DNA of 22,433 bases from CAYVQE01 sp964633205 (lineage in GTDB: Bacteria > Myxococcota > B64-G9), in NCBI GenBank assembly GCA_964633205.1, contig CAZWFN010000108.1:1-22433 (forward strand). Reading direction: 5' to 3'. The translations under genes were made by a program, and so were the position numbers. The notes beneath the pieces are model-generated. The model was not told the DNA's origin. It searched no databases and saw nothing but the letters and a program-made list of their open reading frames with translations. Below, piece by piece: positions 1-7,543 of the stretch (position 1 is its first letter; the number at the start of each line of letters is the position of its first letter).

Positions 1-2
1 GC

Positions 3-194
3 CATCCGGACCGGACGTTCTGGACCTCGTTCACCGTCACGCTGGCCTCGCCGGCCTTCGTGACGTTCATGGAGGATTTCAGCGGCAACCGGACGGGAAC
101 CGGCGGCCTGATCACCTTCGCCGACCACTACGACCCCTGCAACCTGATCGCCGAAGGCGACATCAACATCGAGCTGATCTACGTCACCCGCTGA
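3..194 (+). CDS. C-terminal fragment of a vWA-type lipoprotein (partial, runs off left edge)
   Basis: An open frame enters from the left edge (first whole codon at base 3) and ends at TGA 192-194, giving 63 residues with no start. The last 30 residues (ITFADHYDPCNLIAEGDINI, then ELIYVTR) match position by position the tail of the next gene (ITFAEHFDHCRLITDGEIDI, then DLIYADR). That includes the single Cys and the final LIY. The two are therefore tandem paralogues, and this fragment is probably the end of another secreted, Cys-rich vWA lipoprotein. The N-terminal vWA domain lies outside the window, so that part is inference from the paralogue. About 160 bases separate it from the next gene. 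Confidence 0.75.
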   Translation, partial: HPDRTFWTSFTVTLASPAFVTFMEDFSGNRTGTGGLITFADHYDPCNLIAEGDINIELIYVTR

Positions 195-344
195 GCGACG
201 CGCAACCCGTGCGCCGCTGGCGCCGACAAGGACCGTGTAGCGCAATTCGTCCGCACGATGCAGCAGCGGCATGGGCGATTGACGTTCCGAATCGATCCAT
301 GGGACGATCGTCTCTGATCACGGCCGCAAACGTTGCTGTTTGCT

Positions 345-349
345 GGAGG
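345..349 (+). promoter_or_regulatory. Ribosome binding site fixing the vWA lipoprotein start
   Basis: GGAGG with a 7-base spacer to ATG 357. It decides against the longer frame that opens at TTG 333, which would put charged-free filler before the signal peptide and has no comparable site. Confidence 0.7.
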
Positions 350-356
350 TGGGGTG

Positions 357-1790
357 ATGTGGCGTCTCGGGTTGTCGGGGCTGGCGGCGCTCATGCTGGT
401 CTGGGCGGCGATGGGGTTTGGGGCTTGTCAGTCCTACGGCTACGAGGATGTGACCTGGTACGGCGATAGGGGGTCGGGGCCTGATGATGGGCGCAACCCC
501 TTCGTGCCGCCGGTGCGCGAAGTCGATATCCTGTTCGTGATCGACAACACGCGCTCCATGGTGGCCGAGCAGCAGGCCCTGGGCGAGGCCTTCGCCGGCT
601 TCAGCGCGCGGCTCGACGCGCTGCTTGGGCCGGATCGTTACCGCATCGCGCTGATCACCAGCGGCATGGAGTCTCCCGCCTGTCCGCCCTGCCCGCCCGG
701 CGACGTGCCCATCTACTCGTGCCTCAACGAGACCGGCGAGAACGGCCGCTTCCAGGACCGGCGGGGCCGCAACAGCGGTACGGCGCAGCTACCGCAGTTC
801 GAATTCACCTCCGAGCCGGACTGCCGGGTCATCACCTCCGCCAACCGGCACTGCTTCTACGAGCCGGCCAGCGGGCGCGGCGTGGTGCTGGCGGGTGATC
901 GGGGTTGCGCCTACGAGCGGCCGCTGGCCGCGCTGCGAACCGCGCTGAGTTCGCCTCTGATCGACGGCTGGAACGCCGGTTTCCTGCGCCGCGAGGCCAT
1001 GCTGGCGGTGGTGCTGGTCAGCGACGAGGAGGACTGCGGCCGGGTGGGCGACGTCAGCGAGCAGCTCCAGGGCCTCGGCAGCCGGATCTGCTACTACGCC
1101 GCCCGCGGCCGGGCCCCGGACGGCGCGACGACCGACCCGGGTAGCGGCGAACCCTACGCGCTGACCCCGGTGCGCGCCACCCGCGATTTCCTGCTGGGCC
1201 TGAAGGGTGGCCGCGAGCAGCTGGTCAAGCTGGCCGCCATCGTCGGCATCGACCCCGCCGGCGCCGCCCGCACCAGCATCGAGTACGCCTCCGCCGAAGC
1301 GGACGCCGAGGTGCTGCCCGCCTGCTCGGCCCCGGGCTGCGGCATCGGCCATTGCCAGGCCATGCCAGCCACCCGGGCGCTGGAGCTGGTCGGGCTGTTC
1401 GGCGAGCAGGGCCTCGGCGCCAGCATCTGCCAGCTGGACTTCAGCGACACCCTGAGCGCCATCGCCGAGCACATCGGCTGCCCGCAGCGCTTCGGGCTGC
1501 AGGGACCGCTGCTGGATCCCGACCTGGTCCAGATCACCTTCAACGACCTGGCCGTGCCGCGCACCTCCTGCTCGGGCTCGAGCCCGGAGGCCATCGAGAC
1601 CTGCAGCGGGCCAGACGACCATTCCTGCACAGCCGGTGACTGCGTCGCCACCTGGTCCTACCACCCGCCCGCCGATCCACCCGAACCTTACGCCCCCAGC
1701 GGCAGCATCACCTTCGCCGAACACTTCGATCACTGCCGGCTGATCACGGACGGCGAGATCGACATCGACCTCATCTATGCGGACCGCTGA
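357..1790 (+). CDS. Cys-rich vWA (von Willebrand factor A) domain lipoprotein
   Basis: The product is 477 residues. ATG 357 was chosen over the upstream in-frame TTG 333 because GGAGG at 345-349 lies 7 bases before it and the protein then begins as a clean lipoprotein signal (hydrophobic run, then FGAC, lipid-anchored Cys24). A vWA fold begins at about residue 55: VDILFVIDNTRSM gives a metal-binding DxTxS variant of the DxSxS MIDAS motif (D63, T65, S67). The central strand is followed by AVVLVSDEEDCG, a signature common in deltaproteobacterial vWA lipoproteins. Many Cys suggest disulfides and an exported location. vWA domains mediate metal-dependent protein binding; the partner is unknown. 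It lies downstream of a paralogue on the same strand. Family call is firm, function is not. Confidence 0.85.
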   Translation: MWRLGLSGLAALMLVWAAMGFGACQSYGYEDVTWYGDRGSGPDDGRNPFVPPVREVDILFVIDNTRSMVAEQQALGEAFAGFSARLDALLGPDRYRIALITSGMESPACPPCPPGDVPIYSCLNETGENGRFQDRRGRNSGTAQLPQFEFTSEPDCRVITSANRHCFYEPASGRGVVLAGDRGCAYERPLAALRTALSSPLIDGWNAGFLRREAMLAVVLVSDEEDCGRVGDVSEQLQGLGSRICYYAARGRAPDGATTDPGSGEPYALTPVRATRDFLLGLKGGREQLVKLAAIVGIDPAGAARTSIEYASAEADAEVLPACSAPGCGIGHCQAMPATRALELVGLFGEQGLGASICQLDFSDTLSAIAEHIGCPQRFGLQGPLLDPDLVQITFNDLAVPRTSCSGSSPEAIETCSGPDDHSCTAGDCVATWSYHPPADPPEPYAPSGSITFAEHFDHCRLITDGEIDIDLIYADR

Positions 1791-1792
1791 GC

Positions 1793-1820
1793 GCCGCTCT
1801 CGGGCGGTCGACCGAGCGGC
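1793..1820 (+). terminator. Possible stem-loop after the vWA gene
   Basis: GCCGCTC (1793-1799) is the exact reverse complement of GAGCGGC (1814-1820), giving a 7-bp GC-rich stem with a 14-base loop directly after the vWA stop codon. There is no T-tract behind it, so it is at best a weak or Rho-assisted terminator. In such GC-rich DNA a chance inverted repeat is quite possible. Confidence 0.3.
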
Positions 1821-1848
1821 TCGGCGGCCGGGCAGATGGCGGATATTC

Positions 1849-1877
1849 TTGCGGTCTCGGTGTGTTCGTAGTATAGC
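1849..1877 (+). promoter_or_regulatory. Candidate housekeeping promoter for the pseudo-receiver gene
   Basis: TTGCGG (1849-1854), a 17-base spacer and TATAGC (1872-1877) resemble a -35/-10 pair. They lie about 55 bases before the TTG start at 1932, in the only AT-richer patch of this gap. The match to consensus is partial (3/6 and 4/6), so this is tentative. Confidence 0.3.
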
Positions 1878-1931
1878 CGGACGAGGGCGGAGAATCGTTT
1901 TTCGCGCTTGCGGGCCGACCAGGGTGGTGCC

Positions 1932-2801
1932 TTGAAACGCATTTTGATCATCGACAACGATGCCGACTTCGAAGCCGGTGTGCGCCAGCAGCTCGAGGCG
2001 TGGCAGCTGACGGTGGCCAGCGCGGCCGAGGGCCAGGCAGGGTTGGACGCGGCCAAGGAAGATCCGCCCGACGCCATCTTGCTGGCGGCCGAGCTGCCCG
2101 ACATGAGCGGCTACTCGACCTGCAACAAGATCAAGCGCAGCAAGAAGCTCAAGCAGGTGCCGGTGATGATCGTCTCCACGGGCGAGACCCCGGAGACCTT
2201 CCAGCAGCACCAGGAGCACAAGCACCGCGCCGAGCACTACAAGCTCAAAGACGGCGACCCGGCCGCGATCAGCGCCGATCTGGCCGGCCTGCTGGGTTTG
2301 GATCCGGCTGCGCCGGGAGCGGCGGCGGAGCAAGCGGACGATCCATTCGCCGGCGATGAGGATGATCTCGATTCGGCCTTCGACGGCCTGACCGCACAGC
2401 CGGCGGAGCAGCCGGCCGAAGCGTCCGAAGAGGAGCTCGAACCGATCGAGGAGCTCGAGCCGCTCGATCTGGACGAAGCGGTAGACGAATCGCAAATGCC
2501 CACCGATCCACCACCAACCGAATCTCCAGCCCCCACCCCCTCGCCCGGGGCCACTCCGGCGCAGTCGGGCCAGCCCCCCGAAACCACGGCCGCGAAGGCG
2601 GGCCAGCCCCCCGAAACCACGGCCGCGAAGGCGGGAGCGAAGGCGGGGATGAGCTGGAGTCGGTCTTCGATCAGATCACCTCCCCGGCCGACGCGCCGGC
2701 CGAGCAGGAGGAGCCGGCGGCCAGACCCGACGGCCCACCACCCCCGCCGCCGCGCAAGAAGGCGCTGGACGACGACGAGTTCGGCTTCGACGGCAAGCTG
2801 A
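1932..2801 (+). CDS. FrzS/AglZ-like pseudo-receiver protein, 5' part of a frameshifted gene
   Basis: TTG 1932 gives MKRILIIDNDADF, a normal receiver start, with a weak AGGGTGGT before it; TTG 1908 upstream is less likely. Residues 1-120 form a CheY-like receiver in which the phosphoacceptor Asp is Ala52 (AILLAAELP instead of xxLLDxxLP) and only one of the acidic pair is clear. The Lys (K106) and the S/T position (S82) remain. The same Asp-to-Ala change and the following GY-x-x-C-x-K-K/R stretch are features I associate with FrzS of Myxococcus, a polarity and motility protein with pseudo-receiver plus coiled coil; AglZ has the same architecture. An acidic, Pro-rich linker follows (about 130-235). 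Real coding ends near base 2648; the remaining 51 codons to 2801 are Arg/Ser-rich out-of-frame reading. The sequence continues in another frame. Confidence 0.8.
   Translation: MKRILIIDNDADFEAGVRQQLEAWQLTVASAAEGQAGLDAAKEDPPDAILLAAELPDMSGYSTCNKIKRSKKLKQVPVMIVSTGETPETFQQHQEHKHRAEHYKLKDGDPAAISADLAGLLGLDPAAPGAAAEQADDPFAGDEDDLDSAFDGLTAQPAEQPAEASEEELEPIEELEPLDLDEAVDESQMPTDPPPTESPAPTPSPGATPAQSGQPPETTAAKAGQPPETTAAKAGAKAGMSWSRSSIRSPPRPTRRPSRRSRRPDPTAHHPRRRARRRWTTTSSASTAS
2567..2632 (+). repeat. Perfect 33-bp tandem duplication in the linker of the pseudo-receiver gene
   Basis: Two identical 33-base units (2567-2599 and 2600-2632) encode GQPPETTAAKA twice in the upstream frame. A shortened third echo (GAKAG) follows. 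Being a multiple of three, the duplication itself does not shift the frame, but the frame change of this gene occurs at or just after it. Runs of C6 in each unit and G4 at 2645-2648 are the likely trouble spots. Confidence 0.9.
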
Positions 2802-5071
2802 ACTTCCTGCGCAAGACGCTGAAGAAGCGCGAGCGCGAGCTCGAAGGCGCCCGCAAGGAGCAGTCCAGCGCCAAAAAGCGGGTGCGCCAGGCCGAGCAGG
2901 AGCTCAAGAAGGCCCAGGAGCGCGTCAAGGCCCAGGACGGCCAGATCGGCGAGCTGACCGAGGCCAAGCAGCAGCTCGAGTCCCAGCTGGCCGAGGCGCG
3001 CCAGGAGTCCGAGGAGCTCGGCCAGCAGATCCGCGACGCCGCCGGCCGCTTCGAGCACGAGAAGAACGAGCTGTCGGCCACGGTCGACGAGCAGTCCAAC
3101 AAGCTCAAGGTGCTGCAGGAGACGCTGCAGCTGCTGACCCAGAAGCGGGCCGACGAGGCCCAGGAGTACGAGGAGCAGCTCGAGGACGCCAACAAGCGCC
3201 TGGAGCTGCTGCAGGAGTCGCTCGACGAGGTCACCCAGGAGAAGGAGCAGCGCGAGGAGGAGCTGGGCCAGGAGATCGAGGGCGAGCGCGGCCGGGCCGA
3301 CCTGCTGCAGGATTCGCTGGACGCGGTGACCGAGGAGAAGGAGGGCCTGGAGGCCCGGGTGACCGAGCTGGAGGCCGCGCTGACCGAGGCGGCCGAGATG
3401 TACTCCCAGCTCGAGGAGCAGGGCACGGCCGCGCTGGAGCAGGCCGCCCAGGACAAGGCGGCCGCCGAGGCCGAGTGGCAGAAGCAACGCGCCCAGCTCG
3501 ACGAGCAGATGGAGGAGCTGGCCCAGGCCAGCCAGGTACGCGAGCAGGAGCTCAACGCCCGCATCCAGGACCGCGAGCGCAACATCGCCCTGCTGGAAGA
3601 AAACCTGGAGAACACCCGCGGCGAGCTGGGCCAGAAGATCGACGAGCTGAGCGCGGCCAACGACGAGCTGGAGCGCGCCAAGGCCGAGCTGGAGGAACAG
3701 TACGGCCAGGCCCAGACCGAGTGGGAGGCCGAGCGCACCGGCCTGGACGAGCAGCTGGCCGAGGCCGGCGAAAGGATCGGCGCGCTCAGGCGCGAGCAGG
3801 AGCAGACGAAAGCGGAGCTGGGTCAGGAGATCGAGCGGCTGCAAAACGACGTGGCCGAGGAGAAGAACCGCTACCAGGCGCTGCGCAGCTCGGCCGAGGC
3901 GGCCGCCGACGAGCAGGCCGAGACAGAGTCGCGCCTGACCGGCCAGATCGAAGACCGCGATCAGGCCATCGGCGATCTGCAGAGCCAGATCGAGCAGCAG
4001 CGGGCCGAGCACGAGGCGACGGCGGCCGACCTGAGCCAACGGCTCGAGAAATCAAAGGCCAACGGCGCCAAGCTCGAGGAGAAGCTCGAGTCGCTGATGA
4101 TGAAGCACTCCAAGCTCGAGCGCTCGGCCGCCGAGCAGCAGCAGCAGGCCGAGCAGAAGAGCGCCGAACTCGAGCAGCAGCTGCAACAGGTGGGCGCCGA
4201 GCGCGATCAGCTCGGCGAGGAGCGCACCGAGCTCGAGCAGCGGCTGGCCATGCTGGACGGCGAGCTGAACACCACCCGCGGCGACCTGGACAACGCCCGC
4301 CAGGAGGCGCAGAGCACGGCCGAGCAGCTCGAACAGGTGCGCGGTGAGCTCGAGCAGACCCGCACCAAGGCCGAGCAGCTCCAGGATCGGCTGGCCGACC
4401 GGCAGCAGATGCTCGAGTCGACCGTGGCCGCCAAGGACAAGATGATCGCCGAGCGCGACCAGGCCATCGTCGAGCGCGACGAGATCATCGTCCAGCTACA
4501 GTCCACCCTGGAGGCCAAGGACGAGGTGCTCAGCGGGCTGGAGACCGACACCGCGGTGCTGCGCGGCGAAGCCGACCAGGCCCAGGAGGAGGCCGCCCGG
4601 CTGCAGGCCGAGCTCGACGAGGTGAGCGGCCAGGCCGAGCAGCTCGAGCAGACCCGCCGCCAGCTCGAGCAGCAAGGCGCCTCGCAGCAGACGGAGCTGC
4701 AGCAGACGGTCGTGCAGCTGCGCCAGGAGCTGGAGCAGGAACGCGAGCAGAGCCAACACCGCATCTCGCAGATCGAGTCCGAGCAGAACGAGCGCATCGA
4801 GTCGCTGCAGGCCGAGCTGGAGCAGTCCCGCGAACAGGCCGAGCAAGACAAGCAGGAAGCGCTGGACAAGCTCAAGTCCATCAACGACAAGAAGCTGGCC
4901 CGCTACCAGGATGCCATCGAGCAGGCCAAGCAGAAGCTGACCGACCAGAAGGAGAAGCTCGACCTGGCCAAGAAGGAAGAGCAGCGGCTGCGGGCCCGCG
5001 AGAAGAAGATGATGGCCGCGGTCAAGCAGGCCCAGGAGCTGGTCAAGGCCCACAAACAGCGCAAGGGCTGA
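2648..5071 (+). CDS. Long coiled-coil region of the FrzS/AglZ-like protein, 3' part of a frameshifted gene
   Basis: This frame is open from 2360 and takes over sensible coding at GAT 2648 (DELESVFDQI). An acidic/Pro linker (EEPAARPDGPPPPPPRKK) leads into DDDEFGFDGKLNFLRKTLKK and then more than 700 residues of almost unbroken heptad coiled coil (QLE, ELEQ, AEQLEQ patterns). The end is basic (VKAHKQRKG). There is no credible start codon in this frame; the first candidate, GTG 2882, sits inside the coil without a good ribosome site. The piece is therefore the rest of the preceding gene, which would total about 1,050 residues. That lies between FrzS and AglZ in size as I recall them. One extra G in the run at 2645-2648 would fuse the frames exactly. 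In the known family, coiled coils drive oligomerisation and polar assembly. The next gene begins 8 bases after this stop. Confidence 0.8.
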   Translation, partial: DELESVFDQITSPADAPAEQEEPAARPDGPPPPPPRKKALDDDEFGFDGKLNFLRKTLKKRERELEGARKEQSSAKKRVRQAEQELKKAQERVKAQDGQIGELTEAKQQLESQLAEARQESEELGQQIRDAAGRFEHEKNELSATVDEQSNKLKVLQETLQLLTQKRADEAQEYEEQLEDANKRLELLQESLDEVTQEKEQREEELGQEIEGERGRADLLQDSLDAVTEEKEGLEARVTELEAALTEAAEMYSQLEEQGTAALEQAAQDKAAAEAEWQKQRAQLDEQMEELAQASQVREQELNARIQDRERNIALLEENLENTRGELGQKIDELSAANDELERAKAELEEQYGQAQTEWEAERTGLDEQLAEAGERIGALRREQEQTKAELGQEIERLQNDVAEEKNRYQALRSSAEAAADEQAETESRLTGQIEDRDQAIGDLQSQIEQQRAEHEATAADLSQRLEKSKANGAKLEEKLESLMMKHSKLERSAAEQQQQAEQKSAELEQQLQQVGAERDQLGEERTELEQRLAMLDGELNTTRGDLDNARQEAQSTAEQLEQVRGELEQTRTKAEQLQDRLADRQQMLESTVAAKDKMIAERDQAIVERDEIIVQLQSTLEAKDEVLSGLETDTAVLRGEADQAQEEAARLQAELDEVSGQAEQLEQTRRQLEQQGASQQTELQQTVVQLRQELEQEREQSQHRISQIESEQNERIESLQAELEQSREQAEQDKQEALDKLKSINDKKLARYQDAIEQAKQKLTDQKEKLDLAKKEEQRLRAREKKMMAAVKQAQELVKAHKQRKG

Positions 5072-5079
5072 ATTCCAAG

Positions 5080-5799
5080 TTGACACCCTCCCCCGAGCTG
5101 TCGGTCGTGATTCCCGCCTATAACGAGGCGGAGCGCATCGGCGCCAGCCTGCGAAGGATGCGCGACCACCTCGAGCAGCACCACCCGCAGCACGAGGTGC
5201 TGGTGGTCGACGACGGCTCGAGCGACGACACCGCCGGGCTGGTCGATCGGCTGGCGGTCGATTGGCCCCGGTTGCGGCTGCTGCGGCTGGAGACCAACCG
5301 CGGCAAGGGCCGCGCCACCCGCACCGGGGTGCTGGCGGCCGCCGGCGACTGGGTGCTGTGCTCCGACGCCGACCTGTCGACGCCGATCGAGGAGCTCGAA
5401 GGCCTGCTGGCGGCCGGTCGCGCACGGCCGGTGGTGATCGGCTCGCGGTCGCTGCCCGGCGCCCGCATCGAGCGGCCGCAACCGCTGTACCGGCGCATCA
5501 TGGGCCGCGCCTTCAACCGGCTGGCGCGGCTGGCCGCCGGCGGCGCCTACGCCGACACCCAGTGCGGCTTCAAGCTGTTTCGCCGCGATGCCGCCCGCGC
5601 CATCTTCAGCCGGGTCACCGTGGACGGCTTCGCCTTCGACGTCGAGGTGCTCTACCTGGCCCGGAGGCTGGGCTACGCGGTCGGCGAGGTGCCGGTGGTC
5701 TGGAACAACGACAGCGACACCAAGGTCGACGCGCTGCGCGACCCGGCGCGCATGTTCGCCGACCTGATCGCCATGCGCCTGCGCCAGCGGAGGCGGTGA
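5080..5799 (+). CDS. GT2 polyprenyl-phosphate hexosyltransferase (dolichyl-phosphate-glucose/mannose synthase type)
   Basis: The product is 239 residues of a GT-A fold glycosyltransferase 2. SVVIPAYNEAERI (8-20) and VVDDGSSDDT (42-51) bind the nucleotide. The metal-binding DAD (96-98) sits in LCSDADLSTP. The DTQCGFKLFRRDAA segment (159-172) and the late VVWNND are typical of the ALG5-like branch, which transfers a hexose from a nucleotide sugar to a polyprenyl phosphate at the cytoplasmic face. There are no C-terminal membrane helices. The start is TTG 5080; AAGGG lies about 11 bases upstream within the preceding gene, and no better start precedes the conserved motif. It is tightly spaced with the following membrane proteins, which likely use its lipid-linked product. 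The exact sugar cannot be read from sequence. Confidence 0.88.
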   Translation: MTPSPELSVVIPAYNEAERIGASLRRMRDHLEQHHPQHEVLVVDDGSSDDTAGLVDRLAVDWPRLRLLRLETNRGKGRATRTGVLAAAGDWVLCSDADLSTPIEELEGLLAAGRARPVVIGSRSLPGARIERPQPLYRRIMGRAFNRLARLAAGGAYADTQCGFKLFRRDAARAIFSRVTVDGFAFDVEVLYLARRLGYAVGEVPVVWNNDSDTKVDALRDPARMFADLIAMRLRQRRR

Positions 5800-5806
5800 A
5801 GCGCTC

Positions 5807-7543
5807 ATGGGCCAATCCGCCGCCAGCGGGCCGGGCGCCGGACGCCCGTGGCTGAAACGCCGGGCCCCGGAGCTGGTGGCGGCCGCGGCCTACCTGCTGC
5901 TCAGCGGCGCCTATGCCTGGCGGGTGGTGGCCGGCTTCGGAACCCACCTGGCCGGCCACGGCGGCGATGCCTACCAGAACCTGTGGAACATGTGGTGGTT
6001 CGAACGCGCCCTGGCCGGCGGGCAGAACCCCTGGTTCACCGACATGCTCCACCAGCCCCAGGGCACCACCTTGCTGCTGCACACCCTGAGCCCGCTCAAC
6101 TGCCTGCTGGCGCTGCCGGTCGACGCCCTGTTCGGCCAGCCGGCGGCCTACAATGCGGTCTTCCTGTTCGCCTTCGCCGCCTCCGGGCTGACCATGTACC
6201 TGCTGCTGCTGGAGCTGTCCGGCAACCGCTGGGCCGCCTTTTTGGCCGGCTGCGCCTTCACCTTCTCCCACTACCACTTCGCCCACGCCCAGGGGCATCT
6301 CAACTTGACCGCCATGCAGTGGTTCCCGCTGTTTCTGCTGGGGCTGGTGCGCACCTGGCGCCGGCGCCGAAAGCGCGACGGGCTGCTGCTGGGCGGGGCC
6401 ATGCTGCTGCTGACCCTGACCGAGATGTACTACGCCGTGTTCGCCGGCACGGTGGCCCTGCTGGCCGCGGCGCTGCAGGCCGTGCGGCTGCGCCGCCGCC
6501 TGATCGAGGCCCGGCTGCTGCGGGCGGTGGGCCTGGGCGCCGGGCTGTGGCTGGTCACGGGCGGGCTGCTGGTGGCGGCTGAGCTGTACGCCTGGGCCAG
6601 CACCGAATTCGTCTCGCCCCACGATCCGCGCTGGTTCTCGGCCGATCTGCAGGGCTTCTTGGTGCCCGGCTGGATCTCGGCCTGGGCCGGCGCCTTCGAG
6701 GGCTGCTGGCGCGACTGGACCGGCAACTCGGCCGAGAACAGCTGGTATCTGGGCTGGAGCGTGCTGGCGCTGGCTGCGCTGGCCTTCGTGCTGCGGCCCC
6801 GCGGCCGCCGGCCCTGGGCCTGGCTGGGCCTGGCCGGCTTCGGCCTGGTGATGGCCCTGGGCCCGGTGCTGCACTGGGGCGGGCGCATCCTGGATGCGGT
6901 GCCCCTGCCCTACCAGTTGGCCGAGATCGTCATGCCCTGGGTGCGCATCTCGGGCGTGCCCGGCCGCTGGCAGTTTCTGGCCCTGGTGGCCTGCTGCGTG
7001 CTGGCCGGGCTGGGCGCGGCCGCGGTGGCCGACCGCCTCGGCCGGCGCCGGCTGGGCCGGCTGCCGCTGGCGCCGCTGCTGCTGCTGGCCGCCACCGGCC
7101 TGCTGCTGCTGGAGCTGGCGCCCCGCGGCATCGAGGTGCGCCGGCTCGAGCAGCCGAGCTTCAGCGCCGCGCTGCGGGCCCGGCCGGCCGCCGAGGTGGT
7201 GTTCGACCTGGGCGACTGGAATCGCGCCCTGCTGCGCCAGACCGGCCACCAGCATCCCATGATCGGCGGCTACATCTCGCGCTGCACCCAGGCGGCCGAC
7301 GATTTCTGGCTGCGCTCGGACTTCACCCAGACCCTGCGCGGCCACCACCGCCTGGCACCGGCGGCGGTGCGGCGCCGGGCGGCACGGCTGGGGCTGCGCT
7401 ACCTGATCGTGCCCGACTGGCACCGGCCGCGGCCGCGGCCCGAGCGCTTCGGCGCCCGGCCGCTGTGGCGCGACGGGCCGCTGCGGGTCTGGTGGCTGGT
7501 GTGGCCCGGCGAGGCCGGGGGCGGACCGGAGGCCGGGCCATGA
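5807..7543 (+). CDS. Polytopic membrane protein, GT-C-like glycosyltransferase
   Basis: The product is 578 residues with about ten or more hydrophobic helices. After the first helix (about 22-44) comes a short outer loop HGGDAYQNLWNMWWF (51-65), whose Asp54 is placed like the catalytic acid of GT-C enzymes. Later segments include FSHYHFAHAQGHLNL and TEMYYAVF. The C-terminal 110 residues form a soluble periplasmic part (FDLGDWNRALLRQTGHQHPM). GT-C proteins take a sugar from a polyprenyl-phosphate donor on the outer side of the inner membrane. The gene starts 7 bases after the GT2 stop and overlaps the next start by 4 bases (ATGA), so the three are probably co-translated. It is not assignable to a named family from memory, and the acceptor is unknown. 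Confidence 0.75.
   Translation: MGQSAASGPGAGRPWLKRRAPELVAAAAYLLLSGAYAWRVVAGFGTHLAGHGGDAYQNLWNMWWFERALAGGQNPWFTDMLHQPQGTTLLLHTLSPLNCLLALPVDALFGQPAAYNAVFLFAFAASGLTMYLLLLELSGNRWAAFLAGCAFTFSHYHFAHAQGHLNLTAMQWFPLFLLGLVRTWRRRRKRDGLLLGGAMLLLTLTEMYYAVFAGTVALLAAALQAVRLRRRLIEARLLRAVGLGAGLWLVTGGLLVAAELYAWASTEFVSPHDPRWFSADLQGFLVPGWISAWAGAFEGCWRDWTGNSAENSWYLGWSVLALAALAFVLRPRGRRPWAWLGLAGFGLVMALGPVLHWGGRILDAVPLPYQLAEIVMPWVRISGVPGRWQFLALVACCVLAGLGAAAVADRLGRRRLGRLPLAPLLLLAATGLLLLELAPRGIEVRRLEQPSFSAALRARPAAEVVFDLGDWNRALLRQTGHQHPMIGGYISRCTQAADDFWLRSDFTQTLRGHHRLAPAAVRRRAARLGLRYLIVPDWHRPRPRPERFGARPLWRDGPLRVWWLVWPGEAGGGPEAGP

Noticed and set aside
195..356. TTGACG at 279-284 as a -35 box before the vWA gene
   Set aside because: No acceptable -10 hexamer lies 16-18 bases downstream, so it is not listed as a promoter.
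789..2495. 568-codon minus-strand frame across the vWA gene and the pseudo-receiver start
   Set aside because: It spans two convincing plus-strand genes and the gap between them, has no motif, and is a composition shadow.
2643..2650. Programmed -1 ribosomal frameshift site in the pseudo-receiver gene
   Set aside because: GCGGGGA is not a canonical slippery heptamer, no clear downstream pseudoknot was found, and the upstream product would end in an arbitrary Arg/Ser tail. An indel or sequencing error is simpler.
2237..4039. 600-codon Leu-rich minus-strand frame opposite the coiled coil
   Set aside because: The Leu-rich look arises because the reverse of GAG/CAG codons reads CTC/CTG. The plus strand encodes a regular heptad coiled coil.
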